Below are positions 1 through 9,286 of a stretch of DNA of 64,000 bases, in pieces (position 1 is the stretch's first letter; each line of letters starts with the position of its first letter). The position numbers and the translations under genes were made by a program. The stretch is taken from the NCBI RefSeq assembly GCF_000252995.1, contig NC_015761.1, positions 2,976,001-3,040,000 on the forward strand. Reading direction: 5' to 3'. Source of the stretch: Salmonella bongori NCTC 12419 (GTDB lineage: Bacteria; Pseudomonadota; Gammaproteobacteria; Enterobacterales; Enterobacteriaceae). A model generated the notes under the pieces. The model searched no databases. It was given only the letters and a program-made list of their open reading frames with translations, and was not told where the DNA came from.

Positions 1-22
1 CAACACAACACGCACTCCCGGA

Positions 23-1108
23 ATGATGAAAAAATTACTCGCGCTTGCTGTTATTGCGCCGTTGCTCATCTCCTGTTCCAGTTCGACCAAAAAAGGCGAG
101 ACGTACAATGAAGCCTGGGTCAAGGATACCAACGGCTTTGATATTTTAATGGGGCAATTTGCCAACAACATTGAAAATCTGTGGGGATATAAGGAAGTTC
201 TGATCGCGGGGCCGAAGGACTACGTCAAGTATACCGATCAGTTCCAGACCCGCAGCCATATCAACTTTGATGACGGGACCATCACCGTTGAAACCATTGC
301 CGGAACGGAACCTGCAGCACATTTGCGCCGGGCTATTATTAAAACCTTGCTCATGGGTGACGATCCGACCTCTGTCGACCTCTACTCTGATGTTGATGAT
401 ATTAAGATTTCTAAAGAACCCTTCCTGTATGGTCAGGTCGTCGACAATACCGGTCAGCCCATTCGCTGGGAAGGTCGCGCCACCACATTCGCGGATTACT
501 TGCTGAAAACGCGCCTCAAAAGCCGCAGCAACGGCCTGCGCATTATTTACAGCGTCACCATTAATCTGGTGCCTAACCACCTCGATAAACGCGCGCATAA
601 ATACATGGGTATGGTGCGCCAGGCCTCCCGTAAATACGGCGTTGACGAGTCGCTGATTCTGGCGATTATGCAAACGGAATCCTCATTTAACCCGTATGCA
701 GTCAGCCACGCGGACGCGCTGGGTCTGATGCAAGTGGTGCAGCACAGCGCCGGGAAAGATGTTTTCCGCTCGCAGGGCAAGTCCGGTACACCAAGCCGCA
801 GCTTCCTGTTCGACCCCGCCAGCAATATCGATACTGGTACGGCGTATCTGGCAATGCTGAACAATGTCTATCTGAGCGGTATCGATAATCCGACATCGCG
901 GCGTTATGCGGTCATTACCGCTTATAACGGCGGCGCAGGCAGCGTATTGCGCGTTTTCTCGAACGATAAGATTCAGGCCGCAAATATTATTAACCGCATG
1001 TCGCCAGGAGATGTGTACCAGGTATTAACCACCCGACACCCTTCTGCGGAGTCGCGCCGCTATTTGTATAAGGTGAATTCTGCCCAGCGGTCGTATCGCC
1101 GTCGATAA
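23..1108 (+). CDS. mltC: Membrane-bound lytic murein transglycosylase C
   Basis: Outer-membrane lipoprotein that cleaves the glycan strands of peptidoglycan between MurNAc and GlcNAc, forming 1,6-anhydro ends. The N-terminus is a lipoprotein signal with lipobox LISC (Cys18). A DUF3393-type domain (about residues 25-185) precedes the SLT domain (about 190-361). The catalytic Glu is E219 in the IMQTESSF motif, followed by the family signatures GLMQV and AYNGG. The length of 361 residues is normal. Either of two adjacent ATG codons (23 or 26) could start it. It lies upstream of nupG as in Escherichia coli. Recognition of the family is firm. Confidence 0.97.
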   Translation: MMKKLLALAVIAPLLISCSSSTKKGETYNEAWVKDTNGFDILMGQFANNIENLWGYKEVLIAGPKDYVKYTDQFQTRSHINFDDGTITVETIAGTEPAAHLRRAIIKTLLMGDDPTSVDLYSDVDDIKISKEPFLYGQVVDNTGQPIRWEGRATTFADYLLKTRLKSRSNGLRIIYSVTINLVPNHLDKRAHKYMGMVRQASRKYGVDESLILAIMQTESSFNPYAVSHADALGLMQVVQHSAGKDVFRSQGKSGTPSRSFLFDPASNIDTGTAYLAMLNNVYLSGIDNPTSRRYAVITAYNGGAGSVLRVFSNDKIQAANIINRMSPGDVYQVLTTRHPSAESRRYLYKVNSAQRSYRRR

Positions 1109-1159
1109 ATCAGTATTTCTCGCCTCTGTCTGGTCACATAACAGGGGCGGGAAGGCGAA

Positions 1160-1325
1160 AAGTGTTAACTCCGTCACTTTTTTACGTTGCAATCAGAAAT
1201 TGTTTGCAAATATTTGTCACAGGTAACAAAAAAACCTCGCCTCTCATTGATAGAATCACACCAAATCACAACGGCAAATGTGCCTGCTGAAACATTCATC
1301 TGCTCTCAGGTGTGAGGAAATTAAC
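1160..1325 (+). promoter_or_regulatory. nupG control region (candidate CRP/CytR-type sites)
   Basis: AT-rich leader before nupG containing TTTGCAAATATTTGTCACA (about 1202-1220) and GGTAACAAAA, which resemble CRP and CytR half-sites. In E. coli nupG is controlled by CRP, CytR and DeoR. I infer the same here. Exact operator boundaries cannot be fixed by eye. The SD sequence is GTGAGGAAAT just before the ATG at 1326. Confidence 0.35.
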
Positions 1326-2582
1326 ATGAATCTTAAGCTGCAGCTTAAAATACTCTCTTTTCTGCAGTTCTGTCTGTGGGGAAGCTGGCTCACTACCCTG
1401 GGCTCGTATATGTTCGTCACCTTAAAATTTGACGGCGCATCTATTGGCGCAGTTTATAGTTCGCTGGGGATTGCCGCCGTCTTTATGCCGACCTTGCTAG
1501 GAATTGTGGCTGATAAATGGCTGAGCGCGAAATGGGTCTATGCCCTGTGTCATGTGGTCGGTGCCGTTACCCTGTTTATGGCCGCAGAAGTCACTACGCC
1601 AGGGGCGATGTTCTTTGTGATCCTGCTTAACTCGTTGGCCTATATGCCGACGCTGGGCTTGATCAACACAATATCGTATTACCGCCTGCAATCGGCTGGC
1701 ATGGATATTGTGACTGACTTCCCGCCTATCCGTATCTGGGGCACGATTGGTTTTATTCTGGCGATGTGGGGCGTGAGTTTCTCCGGTTTCGAGCTGAGCC
1801 ATATGCAGCTTTATATCGGCGCGACGCTTTCCGTTCTGTTGGTACTGTTTACGTTTACCCTGCCGCACATTCCGGTGGCAAACCAGCAGAAAAATCAGAG
1901 CTGGGCATCGATGCTCGGTCTTGACGCCTTTGCATTGTTTAAAAATAAGCGGATGGCGATTTTCTTCATCTTCTCCATGATGCTGGGCGCGGAACTCCAG
2001 ATCACCAACATGTTTGGCAACACCTTCCTGCATAGCTTTGATAAAGATCCGCTGTTCGCCAATAGCTTTATCGTGCAGCATGCCTCGGTAATGATGTCGA
2101 TTTCGCAAATTTCTGAAACGTTATTCATCCTGACCATCCCGTTCTTCCTGAGCCGTTATGGTATTAAGAACGTTATGCTTATCAGTATTGTGGCGTGGAT
2201 GCTGCGTTTCGGCCTGTTCGCCTACGGCGACCCGACACCGTTCGGTACCGTTCTGCTGGTGCTGTCGATGATTGTTTACGGCTGCGCCTTCGACTTCTTC
2301 AATATCTCCGGCTCGGTGTTTGTTGAAAAAGAAGTACGCCCTGAAATCCGCGCCAGCGCGCAAGGAATGTTCCTGATGATGACCAACGGCTTCGGCTGTA
2401 TCCTGGGCGGCATCGTGAGCGGTAAAGTGGTTGAGTATTACACCCAAAACGGTATTACCGACTGGCAAACTGTATGGCTGATTTTTGCGGGCTACTCTCT
2501 GGTACTGGCCTTCGCTTTCGTGGCTCTGTTCAAATATAAACACGTTCGCGTTCCGGCAGGCTCCCAACCCGTCGCGCATTAA
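1326..2582 (+). CDS. nupG: Nucleoside:H+ symporter NupG
   Basis: Inner-membrane major-facilitator permease that imports purine and pyrimidine nucleosides with protons. The protein is 418 residues, the usual length, and is strongly hydrophobic with about 12 transmembrane helices. It begins MNLKLQLKILSFLQF and matches the NHS-family signature through the first helices (FCLWGSWLTTLGSY). A longer frame to 1278 exists, but the ATG at 1326 has the SD sequence GAGG at good spacing and gives the family start. A REP hairpin follows the stop codon. Confidence 0.97.
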   Translation: MNLKLQLKILSFLQFCLWGSWLTTLGSYMFVTLKFDGASIGAVYSSLGIAAVFMPTLLGIVADKWLSAKWVYALCHVVGAVTLFMAAEVTTPGAMFFVILLNSLAYMPTLGLINTISYYRLQSAGMDIVTDFPPIRIWGTIGFILAMWGVSFSGFELSHMQLYIGATLSVLLVLFTFTLPHIPVANQQKNQSWASMLGLDAFALFKNKRMAIFFIFSMMLGAELQITNMFGNTFLHSFDKDPLFANSFIVQHASVMMSISQISETLFILTIPFFLSRYGIKNVMLISIVAWMLRFGLFAYGDPTPFGTVLLVLSMIVYGCAFDFFNISGSVFVEKEVRPEIRASAQGMFLMMTNGFGCILGGIVSGKVVEYYTQNGITDWQTVWLIFAGYSLVLAFAFVALFKYKHVRVPAGSQPVAH

Positions 2583-2599
2583 TATTAGCCCAGTGCTAT

Positions 2600-2633
2600 A
2601 GGCCGGATGCAGCGTAAATGCCCCATCCGGCCT
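2600..2633. repeat. REP-type palindrome between nupG and speC
   Basis: GGCCGGATG and CATCCGGCC arms enclose a short loop, the typical enterobacterial REP (repetitive extragenic palindrome) core. It sits between the convergent 3' ends of nupG and speC, where it can act as an mRNA 3'-end stabiliser or bidirectional terminator. Confidence 0.8.
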
Positions 2634-2643
2634 GTAGACAACG

Positions 2644-4779
2644 CTATTTTAAGACATACCCGTATAACCGCTTAATCCCATCGGTATCGGTCTCGCTGTA
2701 CACCCCCTGCAATTCCGGCGAAAAGCCGGGCAACAGATTGATGCCCTCTTCCAGCGCCAGAAAATAACGCCGCGCCGCGCCGCACCACACTTCACCCGGC
2801 ACCACGCATAGTACGCCCGGCGGATACGGTAGCGCCCCCTCGGCAGCAATACGCCCTTCCGCATCGCGGATGCGTACCAACTCGACATAACCGCGAATAA
2901 AGGCGCTGTTGGCATCCTGCGGGTTCATCGCCACATGCGGCAGGCTCTCTTTGCGAAACATCGCCTTTTGCAGATCTTTAACGTCAAAGCTAACGTACAA
3001 CTCATGCATCTCCTGACATAGCTTACGCAGGGTGTAATCGCGGTAGCGTACCGGGTATTTCTGAAACACGGTCGGCAATACCTCCGCAAGCGGCGCATCG
3101 TCTTCAATATGCCGTTCAAATTGCGCCAGCATCGCGACCAGCCTCGCCAACTTCTCTTCACTCTCGGCGGGCGTCAATAAGAATAGAATCGAGTTGAGAT
3201 CGCATTTCTCCGGCACAATACCGTTCTCACGCAAATAGTGGGCAAGAATGGTCGCTGGAATGCCGAATTCGGTATACCGCCCGGTGTCGGCGTCAATGCC
3301 TGGCGTTGTCAGCAACAGTTTACAGGGATCGACAAAATACTGGTCATCCGCATACCCCTCAAAACCATGCCATTTCGCCTCAGGTTCAAAACTGAAGAAA
3401 CGACGATCGCTGGCAATGGTCTTTGTCGGATGTGCCTGCCATGGCTTACCGTCAATCACCGGTGGGATAAAGGGCTGAAGCAGTTTGCAACGGGCGAGAA
3501 TGGCTTTACGCGCCTCAATACCCAATGCCACGCATTCCGCCCACAGGCGTCGACCACTTTCCCCTTCGTGGATTTTGGCGTTAATGTCCAGCGCCGCAAA
3601 CAGCGGGTAGAACGGGCTGGTCGAGGCGTGCAACATGAAGGCGTTGTTCAGGCGTTTATGCGGGCAAAAACGCGCCTGGCCGCGAATGTGGTTGTCTTTT
3701 TTGTGGATCTGTGAAGTTTGCGAGAACCCCGCCTGTTGCTTATGTACCGACTGGGTCACGAAGATCCCCGGATCGTTCTCATTCAGTTCCAGTAGCAACG
3801 GTGAGGTGTTCGCCATCATGCCGATAAACTGTTCATAGCCTACCCACGCGGAGTCAAACAGGATGTAATCGCAAAGATGTCCGATTTTATCCACCACTTG
3901 ACGAGCGTTGTAGATGGTACCGTCGTAGGTACCAAGTTGAATGATCGCCAGGCGGAACGGACGCGGCGCGTCAGCTTTTTCCGGCGCCGCTTCGCGGATC
4001 TGATTGCGCAGATATGTCTCATCAAAACAGTGCGCATCAATACCACCAATAAAGCCGAATGGATTACGCGCCGCTTCAAGATAGACCGGCGTCGCCCCAG
4101 CCTGGATGAGCGCGCCGTGATGATTGGACTTGTGATTATTACGATCGAACAGTACCAGATCACCGCGCGTCAGCAGAGCATTCGTGACCACCTTATTCGC
4201 CGCCGAGGTGCCATTCAGCACAAAGTAGGTTTTATCCGCATTAAACACTTTTGCCGCAAATTTCTGCGCATGTTTGGCAGAACCTTCGTGAATAAGCAGA
4301 TCGCCAAGTTTTACATCGGCATTACACATATCCGCACGAAACAAGTTTGCACCAAAGAAGTCATAAAAATGACGGCCCGCAGGATGTTTTCTAAAGAATT
4401 CGCCATGCTGGTGCCCAGGGCAAGCAAAGGTAAGATTACCCATGTCGACATACTGGGTCAGAGTGTCATAAAAGGGCGGTAAGAGGTTCTCTTCGTAGCG
4501 ACGGGCCGCATTTTCCAGTTCCAGCCAGTCCTGTGCATTGCCGCTTATTACCGCGGCAACGCCGTCAGGGACACTGACGCGCTCATCCGTAAACATAAAT
4601 ACCGGCAGGTGAAAGCCGGAGCGTTTTAGCAGCGCCAGAATGCCGCTACGGCTGTCAGTAACCGTAATGACGACAGCGGCCACATCGGTAAAGTCAGTAC
4701 TGTCCAGCGCCACCACGTTACGATGGGTAAAGAGTCGGGAGATAATTCCATCGCTGGCGGCAATATTCATTGATTTCAT
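2644..4779 (-). CDS. speC: Ornithine decarboxylase, constitutive
   Basis: PLP-dependent group III decarboxylase that converts ornithine to putrescine in the cytoplasm, the first step of polyamine synthesis. The start MKSMNIAASDG gives 711 residues, as in E. coli SpeC; the frame stays open 14 codons further upstream. An N-terminal response-regulator-like wing domain (about 1-105) is followed by the aminotransferase-fold PLP domain. The Schiff-base lysine lies in SVHKQQAGFSQT, and the characteristic ACPGHQHG motif is present. The biosynthetic enzyme is distinguished from SpeF by close match to SpeC along its length. Confidence 0.96.
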   Translation of the reverse strand: MKSMNIAASDGIISRLFTHRNVVALDSTDFTDVAAVVITVTDSRSGILALLKRSGFHLPVFMFTDERVSVPDGVAAVISGNAQDWLELENAARRYEENLLPPFYDTLTQYVDMGNLTFACPGHQHGEFFRKHPAGRHFYDFFGANLFRADMCNADVKLGDLLIHEGSAKHAQKFAAKVFNADKTYFVLNGTSAANKVVTNALLTRGDLVLFDRNNHKSNHHGALIQAGATPVYLEAARNPFGFIGGIDAHCFDETYLRNQIREAAPEKADAPRPFRLAIIQLGTYDGTIYNARQVVDKIGHLCDYILFDSAWVGYEQFIGMMANTSPLLLELNENDPGIFVTQSVHKQQAGFSQTSQIHKKDNHIRGQARFCPHKRLNNAFMLHASTSPFYPLFAALDINAKIHEGESGRRLWAECVALGIEARKAILARCKLLQPFIPPVIDGKPWQAHPTKTIASDRRFFSFEPEAKWHGFEGYADDQYFVDPCKLLLTTPGIDADTGRYTEFGIPATILAHYLRENGIVPEKCDLNSILFLLTPAESEEKLARLVAMLAQFERHIEDDAPLAEVLPTVFQKYPVRYRDYTLRKLCQEMHELYVSFDVKDLQKAMFRKESLPHVAMNPQDANSAFIRGYVELVRIRDAEGRIAAEGALPYPPGVLCVVPGEVWCGAARRYFLALEEGINLLPGFSPELQGVYSETDTDGIKRLYGYVLK

Positions 4780-5204
4780 AAGTGCAAATACCCGTTTCGG
4801 GAATAGAGTAATCCCGGGCAAGGATCAATGCCTTACCCAACAAGACGCCGTGGCAAACTGGATACCGGCTCCAACCGCCAGACATCAGTAAAAGCAGACG
4901 TTTTTCTGATTTTACTGATGTCCTGCAGCAAACATACGCAGGCTTACCGCATGGCAGGAACCACAAGGGAAATAAAAAGAAGGGGCAAGCCTCGCGCCGC
5001 CAGGCGACAGTGCAGACAATATAAAGACACTCTGTTCATCCCGGCGAGGCCTGTGCTGGCAGGAGAAATTTTGCGCAATCATGGCACCTTTCACCAGATG
5101 GCGCAAGGTAAAATCAGCGCGTTGCACGTCACAGATAATCAAGCCATAACCCCCTTAATCGCGCGATAATAAGGCAATTTAAAAAATGAATAACAGGAGT
5201 TATT
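4780..5204. other. Intergenic region between divergent speC and yqgA
   Basis: About 425 bases without a supportable gene. It must hold the speC promoter and 5' leader (minus strand) and the yqgA promoter (plus strand). Short open frames on both strands overlap each other and show no recognisable protein. The yqgA SD AGGAG is at 5195-5199. Confidence 0.6.
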
Positions 5205-5912
5205 GTGGTAATTGGCCCTTTTATTAACGCTGGCGCAATCTTATTCGGCGGCGTTTTTGGCACGTTGCTAAGCCAACGTTTGCCAGAACGGATTCGTGTT
5301 TCTATGACGTCTATTTTTGGTTTGTGTTCTCTGGGGATTGGTATTCTGTTGGTTATGAAGTGCGCAAATCTTCCGGTGATGGTACTTACGACGCTAGTCG
5401 GCGCGCTTATCGGCGAGTTTTGTTTTCTGGAAAAAGGCATTAATAGCGCAGTAGCGAAAATACAACAAATCTTTATGGCATCGGGTAAAAAACCGACGCA
5501 CGAATCATTTATTCAAAGCTACGTTGCCATTATTGTACTGTTTTGCGCCAGCGGCACCGGTATTTTCGGCGCGATGCATGAAGGGATGACTGGCGATCCA
5601 AACATCTTGATCGCTAAATCTTTTCTGGATTTTTTCACCGCTATTATTTTCGCCTGCTCGCTTGGTATCGCCGTTTCCGCGATTTGCGCGCCAATGTTAA
5701 TTATCCAGTTAACGCTTGCCGCCTGCGCTACCCTCATTCTTCCGCTGACTACACCAGCCATGATGGGCGACTTTAGCGCGGTCGGTGGACTGTTGTTGGT
5801 GGCAACAGGCCTGCGCGTATGTGGAATCAAAATGTTTCCGGTGGTGAATATGCTCCCCGCCCTGTTGCTGGCAATGCCTATTTCTGCTGCCTGGGCGATG
5901 TTTTTCGCCTGA
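5205..5912 (+). CDS. yqgA: DUF554 family inner-membrane protein YqgA
   Basis: Polytopic membrane protein of 235 residues, with about seven hydrophobic segments and Gly-rich helices such as INAGAILFGGVFGTL and LTTLVGALIGEF. The function is not established for the family; it has been suggested to be a transporter. It starts at GTG with AGGAG five bases upstream. The same gene stands between speC and tRNA-Phe pheV in E. coli. Confidence 0.93.
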   Translation: MVIGPFINAGAILFGGVFGTLLSQRLPERIRVSMTSIFGLCSLGIGILLVMKCANLPVMVLTTLVGALIGEFCFLEKGINSAVAKIQQIFMASGKKPTHESFIQSYVAIIVLFCASGTGIFGAMHEGMTGDPNILIAKSFLDFFTAIIFACSLGIAVSAICAPMLIIQLTLAACATLILPLTTPAMMGDFSAVGGLLLVATGLRVCGIKMFPVVNMLPALLLAMPISAAWAMFFA

Positions 5913-6017
5913 TTCTGCGTGCAATAGCAACAAAGTGGTGATAGATTGTGCAGTCTGCATTGATTTGAAGAAATTTCATTGACGAAGCGAGGCGATTACG
6001 GTTTAATGCGCCCCGTT

Positions 6018-6093
6018 GCCCGGATAGCTCAGTCGGTAGAGCAGGGGATTGAAAATCCCCGTGTCCTTGGTTCGATTCCGAGTCCGGGCACCA
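6018..6093 (+). tRNA. pheV: tRNA-Phe (anticodon GAA)
   Basis: A 76-base cloverleaf. The acceptor arms are GCCCGGA and TCCGGGC, the D-loop is AGCTCAGTCGGTAGAGC, the anticodon stem is GGGGATTGAAAATCCCC with GAA at 6051-6053, and the T-loop is GGTTCGATTCC. The CCA is encoded at 6091-6093. pheV is a classical integration site for genomic islands; an integrase remnant follows directly. Confidence 0.98.
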
Positions 6094-6252
6094 CCTTTCC
6101 TTTTTTATGCCTCCCTGTGAATTCCCATGTGTATGTAATTCAAAAAGTTAGCGTAAAAAGCTTTCCAGATGCGTTTTGGTTTATCCCTGCGTATCCGGAA
6201 AATCTGGGGTCAGATTACGGGTTCATTCAGTTCGATGAACGGAGAGACCCTC

Positions 6253-6612
6253 ATGTTAACTGACAGCAAGATCCGCGCCGCGCAACCCCTCGCAAAATCC
6301 TATAAGCTCACCGATGCACAAGGTCTGTACCTGACGATATCCACCAGTGGCTCTAAGCTATGGTATTTTCGCTATGTCTTCGGCGGCAAAGAAATCCGCC
6401 TGGCTTCTGGCGCTTATCCGCTGGTCACGCTGGCGAAAGCCCGCAAAAAGCGCGATGCCGCGCGTAGCCTGCTGGCGTCCGGCGTTTGCCCTTCCCTGCC
6501 CCGTAAGACGGAGAAAGCCGCCGTTGACGAATCCCGCACGTTTAAATTTATCGCCACTGCCGCAATGATCGGCCAGCGTGGTGAAGTCGGTGTCAGAGGG
6601 AAGCGAAAGTAG
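6253..6612 (+). pseudogene. Truncated P4-type tyrosine recombinase (island integrase)
   Basis: The first ~95 residues (from MLTDSKIRAAQPLAKSYKLTD) match the N-terminal arm-binding domain (DUF4102) of P4-family integrases, with the typical GLYLTISTSGSKLWYFRY and RLASGAYPLVTLAKAR segments. The frame ends after about 119 codons, so the core-binding and catalytic domains (R-H-R-Y) are absent. It lies 160 bases downstream of pheV in the normal orientation for an integrase using this tRNA. The island can therefore no longer excise by its own integrase. Confidence 0.85.
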
Positions 6613-6803
6613 CGGGGGTATCCGGGTGGGGGCTCGTAGCCATAGTGGCAGCCTCCTGTAACGGGTTATAAACCCGGCACCAGAGGCTTCAGTCTCATGG
6701 GTAGTGCACTGAACGGGGCTGGAACTACCGGTGTTACAGGGAACCGACGCACCTTACGGTGCCCCCGTCCGGCCCACCATTGAGGTGTAGCCGGACGCAC
6801 TGA
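6613..6803 (-). pseudogene. Phage ASH/Icd-like remnant (tentative)
   Basis: Minus-strand translation of this stretch contains SMVGRTGAP, an in-frame stop, then GASVPCNTGSSSPVQCTTHE. This resembles the short ASH motif of P4-like satellite phages (small Icd/Ash-type proteins upstream of replication genes). A strong SD and ATG for a 16-codon frame also lie on this strand (AGGAGG near 6650). The assignment is by remembered motif only and the region is clearly not an intact gene. Confidence 0.35.
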
Positions 6804-6880
6804 CTAGTCCTGATATAGGTTGACAGTTTTTTGTCTGTAAAACGCCTGATGAACATCATCGGGCGTTTTGTATTTCAGGG
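6804..6880 (-). mobile_element. Transposase C-terminal remnant (IS3-like)
   Basis: The last ~24 codons of a minus-strand frame read KYKTPDDVHQAFYRQKTVN before the final LYQD and stop. This resembles the tail after the rve integrase core of IS3-family transposases (pattern YxTPxxV). Upstream codons of the same frame (to 7037) encode an unrelated hydrophobic segment, so the element is broken and fused to other DNA. No complete terminal repeat was found. Confidence 0.45.
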
Positions 6881-7279
6881 TACCAGCTCCGGCACCTGAT
6901 TTTGCAGATGCGGCGTCACGATACAACGACGGGTAAAAGTCAGCAAGGTGTTTTAGCAAAAGCCAGATACCCGTGCCGGATACAATCAGCCCCGGAATAA
7001 TCACACCAGAAAACAAAAATAAAACTAATAAAAACAAAGCATTAATTCACCACGCAAATGCATGGAGTACGGTACAACCATTTTCGTGAACTTTTCCAGC
7101 AAATCATCCCCTTCACTTGATATCAGTCAAAAAAATGGTTGTCAAAAGAGAGTATTCCGTTTCACACAGTAATCATGCTTATTATTTTGTCCGGTATTGT
7201 GTCATTGGGTTTGTTTTACCCTCCACCACAATGTCGGTTCCCTCAGGATACGTTTTCATCTGCACTGGTGGAGGTCTTT

Positions 7280-9268
7280 GTGTCTTCAAAAGGACTGCGT
7301 TTTACTCTTGAAGTCGACGGGCTGATGCAGACAGCCACCGCTGTCACGGCCTTCAGCCTTTACCAGTCACATTCCACGCCTTTTGTCCTTGAGGCCGACA
7401 TCGCCAGCGGCCTCCCTGACCTTGTGGCAGCCGACTTCCTCGAAAAGAATGCCATACTGACCCTCTGGCAGGGAACTGAGGCTCTGCGCCATGTCAGCGG
7501 TATCATCAGCGAAGTCTCGCTCGGCGAAAACAACCACTGGCAGATGCGCTATCACCTCACCATTGTCCCTCCCCTCTGGCGCTGCGGCCTGCGACAGAAC
7601 TTCCGTATCTTCCAGCAGCAGGATATCCGGACCATCTCCTCCACCCTGCTCAGTGAAAACGGCGTCACGGCGTGGACACCGGTATTTTATGACCCGCATC
7701 CGGCACGTGAGTTCTGCGTACAGTACGGCGAAACCGACCTCGCCTTCCTGACCCGCCTGTGGGCGGAGGAAGGTATCTTTTACTTTGACTGGCACGCCCC
7801 GGAAGGCCCGGCGCAGAAACTGGTCCTCTGCGACGATGCCGCCGGGGTGTCATCGCTGGGGGAGATACCCTTTAACCCTGATACCGCCACGGAAGTCTCC
7901 ACCGCCTGTATCAGCGGTTTCCGGTACCGGGCGCGCACCGGGCCCTCCTCCGTTGAAATCCAGGACTACACCTTCAGGACACCCGCCTGGCCGGGTTATT
8001 ACAGCCACGCCGCTGAAAACCTCAACGGCCAGTTTACCCGGTATGAAATCTTTGATTATCCGGGCCGCTTCAAGGACGAGTCCCATGGCCGGGCGTTTGC
8101 ACGCTACCGGACTGAAGGCTGGCGGCATGATACGGAGACCGCCGCCTGCACCAGCCATTCACCGGCACTGTGCCCGGGCAAACGCTTCACCCTGACCGGA
8201 CATCCCTCAGGGACGCTGAACCGTGAATGGCAGGTAGTGAGCTGTGTGCTGACCGGCAGCCAGCCGCAGGCGCTGCACGGCAGCCAGCCGCAGGCGCTGC
8301 ACGGCAGCCCTGACGAAGGCACCACCCTGGAAAACCACTTTGATGTCATCCCGGCCGACAGAACCTGGCGCGCCCCTCCCCTGCCCAAACCCGCCGTGGA
8401 CGGCCCCCAGAGCGCCATTGTCACCGGGCCCGCGGGCGAGGAAATCTTCTGTGATGAGCATGGCCGCGTGCGGGTGCGTTTTCACTGGGACCGTTACTGT
8501 CCGGGAAATGAGGACAGCTCCTGCTGGATACGGGTGTCGCAGGCCTGGGCAGGTACCGGGTTTGGTCACCTCGCCATTCCGCGCGTGGGCCAGGAAGTGA
8601 TTGTGGACTTCCTCAACGGTGACCCGGACCAGCCCATCATCATGGGACGCACCTACCACCAGGACAACCGTTCACCGGGCAGCCTGCCGGGGACGAAAAC
8701 ACAGATGACCATCCGCTCGAAAACCTACAAGGGCGACGGGTTTAACGAGCTGCGCTTTGAGGATGCGACGGATAATGAGCAGGTCTATATCCATGCGCAG
8801 AAGAACATGGACACCGAGGTGCTGCACGACAAAACCACCACGGTAGACCACGACCACACGGAGACGGTGAAGAACAACCAGAAGGTAACGGTGGGCGTGG
8901 GACAGACTGTCAGCGTGGGGAGTAAAAAGGAAGGCGGTCATGACCAGACGGTGACGGTGGCTCATGACCAGAGCGTAAGCGTCGGCAATGACCAGACACT
9001 GAACGTGACCAATGATCGCAAAAAAGAGGTGGGTAATAACCAGGACAGTAAGGTAGTCGGCGACGACACGGAGAAAATAGAGAAGTCACAGAATATTACG
9101 GTTGGAAAAGATTACACCCTGACGGTAACTGACAGCCTGACCATCAAAGTTGGGGAATGTGTTCTGAAAATGAACAAAGACGGCACCATCATGCTGAATG
9201 GTGTAAAAATCCAGTTTAAGGCGGACGACAGTATTAAGGGCGTTGCCAGTACCGTTCATTTCAACTGA
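7280..9268 (+). CDS. vgrG: T6SS spike protein VgrG
   Basis: Trimeric puncturing-device tip of the type VI secretion system; carries effectors on its end. The region has the gp27-like domain (FTLEVDGL, then FYDPHPAREFCVQYGETDLAFLTRLWAEEGIFY), the gp5 OB-fold (GPAGEEIFCDEHGRVRVRFHWD, RVGQEVIVDFLNGDPDQPIIMGR) and a beta-helical tail of HDQTVTVxxDQ-type repeats. No catalytic extension follows. The frame is open from 7139, but the GTG at 7280 with GGAGG five bases upstream yields MSSKGLRFTLEVDG, the family start (662 residues). An in-frame 24-bp duplication lies near codon 330. Confidence 0.93.
   Translation: MSSKGLRFTLEVDGLMQTATAVTAFSLYQSHSTPFVLEADIASGLPDLVAADFLEKNAILTLWQGTEALRHVSGIISEVSLGENNHWQMRYHLTIVPPLWRCGLRQNFRIFQQQDIRTISSTLLSENGVTAWTPVFYDPHPAREFCVQYGETDLAFLTRLWAEEGIFYFDWHAPEGPAQKLVLCDDAAGVSSLGEIPFNPDTATEVSTACISGFRYRARTGPSSVEIQDYTFRTPAWPGYYSHAAENLNGQFTRYEIFDYPGRFKDESHGRAFARYRTEGWRHDTETAACTSHSPALCPGKRFTLTGHPSGTLNREWQVVSCVLTGSQPQALHGSQPQALHGSPDEGTTLENHFDVIPADRTWRAPPLPKPAVDGPQSAIVTGPAGEEIFCDEHGRVRVRFHWDRYCPGNEDSSCWIRVSQAWAGTGFGHLAIPRVGQEVIVDFLNGDPDQPIIMGRTYHQDNRSPGSLPGTKTQMTIRSKTYKGDGFNELRFEDATDNEQVYIHAQKNMDTEVLHDKTTTVDHDHTETVKNNQKVTVGVGQTVSVGSKKEGGHDQTVTVAHDQSVSVGNDQTLNVTNDRKKEVGNNQDSKVVGDDTEKIEKSQNITVGKDYTLTVTDSLTIKVGECVLKMNKDGTIMLNGVKIQFKADDSIKGVASTVHFN
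7658..8124 (+). repeat. 467-bp direct repeat, copy 1 (inside vgrG)
   Basis: This vgrG segment recurs at 19561-20027 in the same orientation with about five mismatches that I could see (roughly 99% identity), offset 11,903 bases. The two copies flank the complete effector-immunity block. Confidence 0.95.
8255..8302 (+). repeat. 24-bp tandem duplication within vgrG
   Basis: Two exact head-to-tail copies of GGCAGCCAGCCGCAGGCGCTGCAC (8255-8278 and 8279-8302). The frame is kept and eight residues (GSQPQALH) are duplicated in the linker before the OB-fold domain. Confidence 0.95.
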
Positions 9269-9286
9269 TGCCAGAGAGGTAACACC

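Noticed and set aside
3238..4482. Long plus-strand frames across speC
   Set aside because: They are antisense to a strongly conserved gene and show no protein family; compositional shadows.
7139..7279. N-terminal extension of VgrG with a hydrophobic segment
   Set aside because: The extra 47 codons do not match VgrG proteins, whereas the GTG at 7280 with a strong SD gives the family start.
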